Shown here piece after piece: positions 58,032 to 64,000 of a stretch of 64,000 nucleotides of DNA. This DNA is from JACPLR01 sp041649295 (GTDB lineage: Archaea; Nanobdellota; Nanobdellia; Pacearchaeales; GW2011-AR1): assembly GCA_041649295.1 (NCBI GenBank), contig JBAZNI010000001.1, positions 62,001 to 126,000 on the forward strand, read 5' to 3'. The position numbers were made by a program, and so were the translations under genes. The stretch's first letter is position 1, and each line of letters starts with the position of its first letter. The notes under the pieces are model-generated. The model made no database searches and had not been told where the DNA came from. It saw nothing but the letters and a program-made list of their open reading frames with translations.

Positions 58032-59195
58032 TTAACAAAAACTTTTTTTTATTTTAACTAATCTTCTTAGTTTTTCTTTTCTTCCCCTGCCCAAAATTCC
58101 GGTTTTAATGTAATCTGCTTGAAAGCCAAAAGCCAAATCACTTAGGATATTTTCAGATGTTTCGCCGCTCCTGTGAGAAATTATTGTTTTAATTTTATTC
58201 AATTTACAGTATTCAATAATTTCCTTTACTTCGATAAGCGAGCCATTCTGGTTTGGCTTTATTATCACTGCACTTATTGATTTTTCTTTTTGCGCTTTTT
58301 TTATTCTAGTTAGATTAGTGACTGTTAAATCATCTCCGATTATTAAACAATCTGAATTTTTTTTCAACACTGAAAAACTCGCAAAATCATTTTCTTGGAA
58401 AGGGTCTTCAATAATATAAATTCTTTCAGTTATTCTTTTTATAAAATTAATTTGTTCATTTGTGTTTAATACTTTCTTTTTATTCTGATAATTATATTTT
58501 CCATTTTTGTAAAACTCAGACGCAGCGCAGTCAACTCCAATTTTTACACAGCATTTAAATTTTTTTTCCAATTTCTCTTTTACACTTATCATTATATGAA
58601 TTATTGTATCATTATCAAGAGATGTCTGCCATGCATTTTCATCATTTAATCTTCTTGCGAAATTTTTATCATTTTTATTCAGTTCTTTTTTGCATAATCT
58701 CCATGCACATTTGTTAACTTTAACTGATTTTCTAATTTCACATTCAGGTATAAACCAAAACTCCTGAAAATCGGGCTTTTTCCCTTCTGAATGCCTTCCC
58801 CCGCCAATTGCATTCCCAATTAGTTTTGGAAACCTGCAGGCATTTGGATTTATTAGCTGCCAAACTTGTTTTTTCTTTTGTTTTGCTATTGCCTTAAGAA
58901 ATGCGTACTCAACAGCAACCATTGTATTTGCACCTATTTTATTCCTTAACATTTTTTCAACATTAATCAAATCGCCAAATTTATCAAATTTAATTTCAAA
59001 TGGCTTTATGCTGTTGATAAATTTTATATCTCTCTCTAAAGATGTTTTCCAAGGATTGGCCTCGTATTTTCCCCTTGACTTTCCATTTGGCGCACTTGCA
59101 CGAAACTTCCCAAAATCAGTGATTAATAAAATTTTAATGGTTTTATCTCCACGGGTATCACTAATAACGCGGGCTCTTACCTCTTTAATAATCAT
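58032..59195 (-). CDS. eno: Enolase
   Basis: About 387 residues, slightly shorter than usual (~410-430). KIGVDCAASEFYKNGKYNYQ (catalytic Asp/Glu region), YIIEDPFQENDFASFSVL, IGDDLTVTN, VIIKPNQNGSLIEV (with catalytic Lys) and IISHRSGETSENILSDLAFG are all conserved. It makes phosphoenolpyruvate from 2-phosphoglycerate. Start ATG 59195, with a TATA-like box (minus TTTAATAAACC) about 26 bases upstream that lies in the 22-bp repeat at 59203. Confidence 0.95.
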   Translation of the reverse strand: MIIKEVRARVISDTRGDKTIKILLITDFGKFRASAPNGKSRGKYEANPWKTSLERDIKFINSIKPFEIKFDKFGDLINVEKMLRNKIGANTMVAVEYAFLKAIAKQKKKQVWQLINPNACRFPKLIGNAIGGGRHSEGKKPDFQEFWFIPECEIRKSVKVNKCAWRLCKKELNKNDKNFARRLNDENAWQTSLDNDTIIHIMISVKEKLEKKFKCCVKIGVDCAASEFYKNGKYNYQNKKKVLNTNEQINFIKRITERIYIIEDPFQENDFASFSVLKKNSDCLIIGDDLTVTNLTRIKKAQKEKSISAVIIKPNQNGSLIEVKEIIEYCKLNKIKTIISHRSGETSENILSDLAFGFQADYIKTGILGRGRKEKLRRLVKIKKSFC

Positions 59196-59202
59196 AAATA
59201 AC

Positions 59203-59224
59203 AAAAGAAAATCAGGTTTATTAA
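59203..59224. repeat. 22-bp direct repeat, left copy (island border)
   Basis: Identical 22 bases recur at 61781-61802 (start AAAAGAAAATC, end AGGTTTATTAA). They bracket the NYN/KamA-like region. The copy holds the enolase TATA-like box; the other copy holds the promoter of the radical SAM gene. Confidence 0.8.
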
Positions 59225-59238
59225 ATTGTTGCTTGATA

Positions 59239-59306
59239 AAAAAAGAACAATAATGTTATACTTGTTTGCAACGACGGAAGAGAGGTTCGATCCCGCGTGA
59301 GTCCAT
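59239..59306 (+). other. Hairpin-repeat arm joined to a tRNA-Ala-like 3' half
   Basis: AACaataatGTTATACTTG plus the junction TTTGCA, then ACGACGGAAG and a decayed T arm GGTTCGATCCC and GAGTCCATATA. Against the intact tRNA-Ala it is diverged but keeps TTTGCAACGA and GGTTCGAT. The first 32 bases are identical to 60015-60046, where they continue into the other hairpin instead of the tRNA. Confidence 0.65.
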
Positions 59307-59310
59307 ATAA

Positions 59311-59861
59311 CTAATTCTTAAAGAACTTTTCAACTTCTTCTTTTTTAAACATTCTAAACCTGTCGCATTCTCTTTTTAAATGATAAGAAAATTTAGTTTC
59401 AAAACCAATGTTTTCTATATTTTTTCCTATCTCTTTAACCGCTCTGATTGCAGGATTAAAATCTCCATCACTGCTAATTAGGATTGCAGTATCATAAGCG
59501 TTATTAAATGCCAATCTAACCATATCAACTGCTAAATGAATGTCATCTTCTTTAACTTGATATATTTCTTTTCCATCTATCTTAATTTTTGCATCCTGCA
59601 TAAAACTAAATTAAAATTAGGGATTCTTTTCAATGCATCAAAAAATTTCTGTTGCTTAATATAAGTCTCTTCATCTTTTTTTCTGTCTAACGGGGCAGAA
59701 TAATAATATACTCTTATTAATTCTCTATCACCAACAATATGACTAACAAATTTCTCAAAATCAAAATTCATAGACTTCTTTTTATTATGAAACATATCTT
59801 TAATAATATGATAATGATTGCTTCCATCTATAAATATCATTATCCTCTTTTTAGCTACCAT
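59311..59861 (-). pseudogene. NYN-domain (LabA/DUF88-like) ribonuclease, frameshifted
   Basis: Two overlapping frames together make one NYN protein. The first (to 59577; MVAKKRIMIFIDGSNHYHII) holds the first Asp motif (FIDGSN) and ends ...NFNLVLCRMQKLR. The second (from 59601) holds KIKIDGKEIYQVKEDDIHLA and AILISSDGDFNPAIRAVKEI, the later Asp motifs (DDIHLAVDM, SSDGDF). A one-base shift in the AAAAA run near 59590 explains the break. It may be a decayed gene, an error, or a programmed shift. All catalytic Asp are otherwise intact. Confidence 0.75.
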
Positions 59862-60014
59862 AAAGATAAATACCTAGGGTTGCAGTGCAAACCTAGGGGG
59901 TATATGATTATCATAGAACTCCTAAGTTTTTAAGGTTTTCGTAACGATTCTTTTTTGGCCCATACCTGTATTAAACAAAGGGGTTCCATATTGGGCGATC
60001 TAAAATGTTTAATT

Positions 60015-60076
60015 AAAAAAGAACAATAATGTTATACTTGTTTGCACAAAGTATATCAAAAAGGATATACTTTCTT
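60015..60076 (+). repeat. Hairpin repeat, copy E
   Basis: AACaataatGTT, TATACTTG, junction TTTGCA, then CAAAGTATATC-aaaaa-GGATATACTTTC, a 10-bp perfect hairpin. The first half is shared with 59239-59270, the second half with 11866-11897 and 12541-12572. It thus joins both arms and lies just after the end of the KamA-like gene. Confidence 0.75.
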
Positions 60077-60086
60077 AATATTAATT

Positions 60087-61757
60087 TTAGTAATCCTCGC
60101 AAAGATGTACTGATTTATTATCAGGAAATATAACCCCAGAATTTTTATAAAACTCTCTTTCAATCTTTCCAATTTCTTTAGCTTTTTCTTCAAAAGTTAG
60201 ATTGCTCTTTTCTAACTCCCTAATTTTATTTTTTAGTAAGAGATAATATCTTTTAACCTCATTAATTTTTCCAAGAATATCTTTATCTGCAATTATATTT
60301 AAACTGTTAGGATTATCATTGCAATTTTCTATTAAAGGCTCTTCATATGTATGAATTATAATTTTCTTTTTGTCGCCAAACTCTATTTTTGGGATAAAGT
60401 AGATTACTCTCCTATTTTCTTTATCTATTTCTTTAACTGCAGAAAAATGAGGATAGGAAGCTAAATATAAATTACCCTGTTCATGAAGAATGTTATAAGC
60501 CTGCCATCTTTCCATATCAGAATTTTCAGTATGGCTATCTAAGAAACTTATGGCCTTTGTAACCATTTCTATTGGTACTGTTAAATCAGGGTGTGAAGAC
60601 GAGTGCATATCTATAATCAATTTGTAAGGAATTACTCCTACCACATAAGCTTGTTTAGAAATTTTTCTGAGTTTTTCTACGGACCAAGCCAAGTTACTCC
60701 TTTTAAAATTTATTCCTTCCTGAAGAGGCATTTGAAGATGTATAGTGATTCCATTTGTATTTAATTTGTCTATAGCAATTTTTGCTTCTGGTGCAGACAG
60801 TTGATATTCATCCGTGACATGGGCATTGATATAAAATTGTTTTCCTGTTTCTTTTTCAAAATCTGCAAAAATTTTTACAAGTTTGTCATCAATTCTATAC
60901 CAAAGACCTTGGAAAATTGCAGAGGTGCACATTCGCACCACTTTGACATATTTTGCTTTTTTAAGCTCATCTAATATTTTTTTAATGGCATCATTATCAA
61001 AAAGAGTTGGTTCACCTCCACTAAAAACTATAGTATCCACTTCTTGGTTTTGATTTAGCCATTTCGTTAATAATCTAATCTGTTGAACTGCTCTTTTTTG
61101 TTCAAGAGTTAGCTGTTTCTTAATTTCTGCATATTCCGGGTAAACATTAGCTAAAGCCACTAATGATGTTCTAACCATAGACCCCTTATAACACCCATCA
61201 CAACCTATAGGACAAGATTCAGTTATATTAACTAAAACAGCATAAGGAAATTTTCTAGTCGCTAAGTAAATTTCCTTTCTTTCTTTATCTTTCGCAAGAA
61301 TTCTTCCTTCAATCTCGAAAACCCCATATGGATCCATACTATGCCTCCAATTTCCAGAAAATTTTTCCGAACGAGAAGGTATAAACTTTCTAATTGTTGT
61401 TTCACTCATTATTGAGTTGTATGGGAGCAAACTCATAGCTCTTCCACTATCAACAGATTTTTTTGATTCTTCAACAGATTTTTTATCTATTCCTAAAATT
61501 TCTAAATCTTCAGGTTTTGTAGCTCTAAACAACAGTTGGAATGTTTGAGAACCCCACAATTCTTCTGGTTTAATTTTTAGAACAGAACCAATCTCTTCTA
61601 AAACTTTTTCAAATAAATTATTTTTGTTTAATGAACCTGCAAGTTTACGTTTTGATAAGTATTTGCTTCTACAATATTTGAAAAATTCTAGGGTCTCACC
61701 CTTATTTAATTTTTGTTTTAAATACATTAAGTTAAGCTCTGGTTTCATTTTGTTCAA
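60087..61757 (-). CDS. KamA-like radical SAM protein
   Basis: 556 residues. ESCPIGCDGCYKGS is the cluster motif (C-x3-C-x2-C) in a KamA-like setting (AVLVNITESCPIGCDGC); TIVFSGGEPTLFDNDAI, YINAHVTDEYQLSAPEA and LQEGINF follow the lysine 2,3-aminomutase pattern. The ~170-residue N-terminus and ~130-residue C-terminus are helical. The PLP-binding Lys of true aminomutases is not evident to me, so the reaction is unknown. It is carried on a small island flanked by 22-bp direct repeats; the promoter is in the right-hand copy (61781). Confidence 0.75.
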   Translation of the reverse strand: MNKMKPELNLMYLKQKLNKGETLEFFKYCRSKYLSKRKLAGSLNKNNLFEKVLEEIGSVLKIKPEELWGSQTFQLLFRATKPEDLEILGIDKKSVEESKKSVDSGRAMSLLPYNSIMSETTIRKFIPSRSEKFSGNWRHSMDPYGVFEIEGRILAKDKERKEIYLATRKFPYAVLVNITESCPIGCDGCYKGSMVRTSLVALANVYPEYAEIKKQLTLEQKRAVQQIRLLTKWLNQNQEVDTIVFSGGEPTLFDNDAIKKILDELKKAKYVKVVRMCTSAIFQGLWYRIDDKLVKIFADFEKETGKQFYINAHVTDEYQLSAPEAKIAIDKLNTNGITIHLQMPLQEGINFKRSNLAWSVEKLRKISKQAYVVGVIPYKLIIDMHSSSHPDLTVPIEMVTKAISFLDSHTENSDMERWQAYNILHEQGNLYLASYPHFSAVKEIDKENRRVIYFIPKIEFGDKKKIIIHTYEEPLIENCNDNPNSLNIIADKDILGKINEVKRYYLLLKNKIRELEKSNLTFEEKAKEIGKIEREFYKNSGVIFPDNKSVHLCEDY

Positions 61758-61780
61758 GTTGTTATTTATTACTTTTCTTT

Positions 61781-61802
61781 AAAAGAAAATCAGGTTTATT
61801 AA
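61781..61802. repeat. 22-bp direct repeat, right copy (island border)
   Basis: Identical to 59203-59224. It contains the TATA-like sequence of the KamA-like gene (minus TTAATAAACC). Length of the bracketed segment about 2.56 kb. Confidence 0.8.
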
Positions 61803-61810
61803 TGTTATTC

Positions 61811-62122
61811 TCAATCGTCTAACCAGCGAACTACATCCCAATAGTTTGGGTGATAAGTTGCCATCCTAAATCTTTGCACACTTCCTCCAGAAACTTGAGA
61901 TACTCTTTTATCATTTAACAAACCAGCGTTTTTTGGGAGAGTAAATGTATCTACTCCAAGATTATCAGCTCCATCTCTTTTTTCAATTAAATATTTAACC
62001 CTATCTGCAAACATAACCTTGCCCGCTAATTCTGTTGGGATATATCTTAATAAAATTGGTTTTCCATCGCCATTAATATCTACTTCATAATCTTCTCCTT
62101 CACTTAACCCTTCCAATCCCAT
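61811..62122 (-). CDS. Unknown 103-residue protein
   Basis: MGLEGLSEGEDYEVDINGDG start, VKYLIEKRDGADNLGVDTFT middle, and ends TYHPNYWDVVRWLDD. Soluble, mixed alpha/beta. No family recognised. It lies between RpoK and the island. Confidence 0.5.
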   Translation of the reverse strand: MGLEGLSEGEDYEVDINGDGKPILLRYIPTELAGKVMFADRVKYLIEKRDGADNLGVDTFTLPKNAGLLNDKRVSQVSGGSVQRFRMATYHPNYWDVVRWLDD

Positions 62123-62256
62123 CTATTTGCTTAAGATTAATTGTTTATAAATATTTATATAACAAGAATATTTTGTTAATGATTTTATCTGTTTGCACGG
62201 AGCATATAAATGCACATCAAAGCAGTTGTCAAGTTTTCTTATTACTAACCCCGAAA

Positions 62257-62643
62257 TTACTGCAACTCTTCACTTGCTTCTCTTCCTTCACTTTCTTCTT
62301 CAATATATTCTTCGTCTTCTGGATTTGCAAGCTCCATTATTTCGCCTTTTTCTGCAATTTCTTTTTCCTCTACATTTTCACTTTCAACAGCTTCTTCTTT
62401 CTTGACTTCTTCAACTTTTTTTGTAACCTTAACAGCTTTTTTCTTTGGCATCGGCTGTTTCACTGCAATAGGAAGAACCCCTTTTTCAAATTCTATTTTT
62501 GCAATTTCCATAGGATTATAATGGATTTTTTCCAGTTCTTCTTCACTAAGCTCTACTAAAAGCGGGGCATTCATTGCTATTTGAAGAGATCTTGCTCCAA
62601 GAATTCTTGCTGTCTCATACTTTGTAAATTCTTGCTTGTTCAT
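62257..62643 (-). CDS. rpoK: RNA polymerase subunit K (Rpb6/omega) with acidic tail
   Basis: 128 residues. The RpoK core is residues 1-60: FTKYETARILGARSLQIAMN, APLLVELSEEELEKIHYNPM, then IAKIEFEKGVLPIAVKQPMP. It helps RNA polymerase assembly. A ~65-residue Glu/Lys-rich tail (KKVEEVKKEEAVESENVEEK and more) is unusual; archaeal RpoK is usually 55-90 residues. S2 in the same cluster has a similar charged extension. Neighbours are Rrp42 and Rrp41. Confidence 0.92.
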   Translation of the reverse strand: MNKQEFTKYETARILGARSLQIAMNAPLLVELSEEELEKIHYNPMEIAKIEFEKGVLPIAVKQPMPKKKAVKVTKKVEEVKKEEAVESENVEEKEIAEKGEIMELANPEDEEYIEEESEGREASEELQ

Positions 62644-62673
62644 GTAATTACCCTCAGATTTGCCTATTTAAAT

Positions 62674-63501
62674 TTAACTATTTTGGATTGCCTCATCAAT
62701 TAATTTTTCTACTTTTGGAAATATGTCTTTGTATTTTGATTCAACTAAATCCAGCATTTTTGAAAAACCCTCTTCATTTATCACATTTTCCTCTCCCTTT
62801 TGCATACTGCATATTTTTATAGGATTTCCAGGAATAACTGCAAGCACAAGCCTTCCATCACTTGCCTCTTCTTCTTCAGTATTTGGGTCAAGTATTAGGC
62901 TATTTTTTATCTTATATACACTAAAATTAAACGGAATGTTTTTTGTTAGCGGAATAGCCCCTACATGTGGCTTGTCATAGTCAATTTTTTCTGTTTCTTC
63001 GTCGTAAAAAGGAATTTTTGCACTTTTTAGTGCAGCAAGAGTTGCTATAAATGCGGCATCTAATAAATTCCCATTATCATTTACAGAATATATGTCGATG
63101 AAAACTGTCCAGACTTTTTCCCCCTCTTTAATGCATAATTTTTTAAAATCAATATATTTTGATTCTCTTATACCTCTGTCTACCAGCCTTCCTAGTTCAA
63201 TTGAATTAAATTTTGGAGGTCCATAATCGTATTTTTCGCTGCTTAATGGAGTTAATTCACATGTCACCATCATATTCCCCTCTTCCTGCGAATCAGGGTA
63301 GGGTTCTCCTATCCCAAGTTTAACTCCAACCCAGACTTCTGTTTTTCCTAATTTAACCTTAGCACTTCCCTCTGCTTTTTTTGATATGCCACATTCAATA
63401 TGTATGTCTCTAAACTCATCATTTTTTCTTTTATCAAATCTTTTTCCAGTTGCCAGGTATTCTGCTATTCTCTTGCTTGTATTATTGGATGTTGGAATCA
63501 T
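62674..63501 (-). CDS. rrp42: Exosome subunit Rrp42
   Basis: 275 residues. RNase PH fold: GKRFDKRKNDEFRDIHIECG, KKAEGSAKVKLGKTEVWVGV, VNDNGNLLDAAFIATLAALK and SDGRLVLAVIPGNPIKICSM match archaeal Rrp42, the inactive partner of Rrp41 in the hexameric ring that degrades RNA 3' to 5'. The ATG overlaps the Rrp41 stop as ATGA. Confidence 0.95.
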   Translation of the reverse strand: MIPTSNNTSKRIAEYLATGKRFDKRKNDEFRDIHIECGISKKAEGSAKVKLGKTEVWVGVKLGIGEPYPDSQEEGNMMVTCELTPLSSEKYDYGPPKFNSIELGRLVDRGIRESKYIDFKKLCIKEGEKVWTVFIDIYSVNDNGNLLDAAFIATLAALKSAKIPFYDEETEKIDYDKPHVGAIPLTKNIPFNFSVYKIKNSLILDPNTEEEEASDGRLVLAVIPGNPIKICSMQKGEENVINEEGFSKMLDLVESKYKDIFPKVEKLIDEAIQNS

Positions 63502-64000
63502 TTTTCATCCACCTTTATATTTTTTAGAGCTTCTTTTTGAATTTCATAAATTTCTTTGGAAATTTTTTTGCCAAGACTAATTGCTTCTTTTAATTCTTTG
63601 CAGGAAATATGCCCGTCAAGCTGAATATGAACCAAATCTTGCTTTCTTGCTAAAAATGACATCGCTATATCTGTAGCACCTTCTCCTTCTTCATAGTCTT
63701 CTTCAGATTTATTTACATCAACAACCAGTTGTTTGTTAAGTTTTCCAATTGACACACTTGTTATCAAATCTTTCATAGGGATTCCTGCATGTGCTAATGC
63801 TAGAGAAGCAGCGTTAATCCCTGCACATCTTGTCGAAGCATCTGCCTGCGGGATTAAAATGTGCACATCTACAGCAGTATTTGGAAAATCATTTATTAAA
63901 ACAGCAGAACTTAAAGCCCACTCGCTTATTTTTGAAATTTCTGTGCTTCTTTTTGAAGGTCCTGGGCGTATCCTGTCTGTTACTGAAAAACTCATCATAT
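63498..64000 (-). CDS. rrp41: Exosome subunit Rrp41 (N-terminus outside window)
   Basis: 166 residues of the C-terminal two-thirds of the active RNase PH-fold subunit. MSFSVTDRIRPGPSKRSTEI, DVHILIPQADASTRCAGINA and TDIAMSFLARKQDLVHIQLD match archaeal Rrp41; the Asp in the ATDIAMSF segment is near the phosphorolysis site. The frame is open to the window end, so the N-terminal ~70 residues lie beyond. Coupled to Rrp42. Confidence 0.93.
   Translation of the reverse strand, partial: MMSFSVTDRIRPGPSKRSTEISKISEWALSSAVLINDFPNTAVDVHILIPQADASTRCAGINAASLALAHAGIPMKDLITSVSIGKLNKQLVVDVNKSEEDYEEGEGATDIAMSFLARKQDLVHIQLDGHISCKELKEAISLGKKISKEIYEIQKEALKNIKVDEK

Overview
The window is a very AT-rich, gene-dense stretch of an archaeal chromosome, most likely from a DPANN archaeon of the Woesearchaeota/Pacearchaeota/Nanoarchaeota type. 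The evidence is its set of archaeal information genes (PCNA, histone, RadB, Hjc, TFS, RpoK, exosome Rrp41/Rrp42, CDC48, archaeal-type 16S/23S rRNA and RNase P RNA), a single-chain PriS-PriL-like primase, many small orphan proteins and many cysteine-rich membrane-anchored surface proteins. Many genes look leaderless: a TATA-like box sits 24-27 bases before the start codon. I used this to choose several starts (e.g. 3326, 4652, 5427, 13841, 16907, 54518).

Layout. 1-3.3 kb: pilin-like/Cys-rich surface genes led by a tiny ribbon-helix-helix gene. 3.3-9.4 kb: PCNA, an MNT/HEPN pair, primase, and an alpha-toroid surface protein. 9.5-19.4 kb: radical SAM proteins, surface proteins, a nucleoside deoxyribosyltransferase flanked by hairpin repeats, an AAA_14 ATPase, a MEMO-type radical SAM homologue lacking its cluster cysteines, Hjc, and a HAD gene with an in-frame stop. 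19.4-34 kb: histone, LysRS, acylphosphatase, RadB, a LamG surface protein, topoisomerase I, an intron-containing tRNA-Lys with a 92-bp tandem repeat, TFS, signal peptidase, CDC48. 34-43.8 kb: pilin-like gene, tRNA-Phe, RNase P RNA, a diversity-generating-retroelement (DGR) target gene with its template repeat, a P-type ATPase, a methylthiotransferase and a U32 peptidase. 43.9-52.9 kb: a dispersed rRNA locus (16S, tRNA-Ala and 23S on the minus strand, with a spacer holding extra genes and tRNA-derived repeats). The 23S gene carries two group I-like introns, one encoding a LAGLIDADG nuclease and one a PD-(D/E)XK nuclease. 53-64 kb: small membrane and repair genes, then S2, enolase, RpoK and the exosome, interrupted by a 2.6-kb island with a KamA-like radical SAM gene and a frameshifted NYN gene.

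The strongest unusual signals are: (1) an 83-bp template/variable repeat pair at 36561-36643 / 36087-36169 whose 18 mismatches all fall at template adenines, with no reverse transcriptase in the window; (2) the two nuclease-bearing 23S introns; (3) a family of hairpin repeats joined to 3' halves of tRNA genes, flanking single-gene insertions; (4) 92- and 95-bp repeat units that each carry a copy of the neighbouring tRNA's 3' end; (5) several broken or altered genes (HAD, NYN, MEMO radical SAM).
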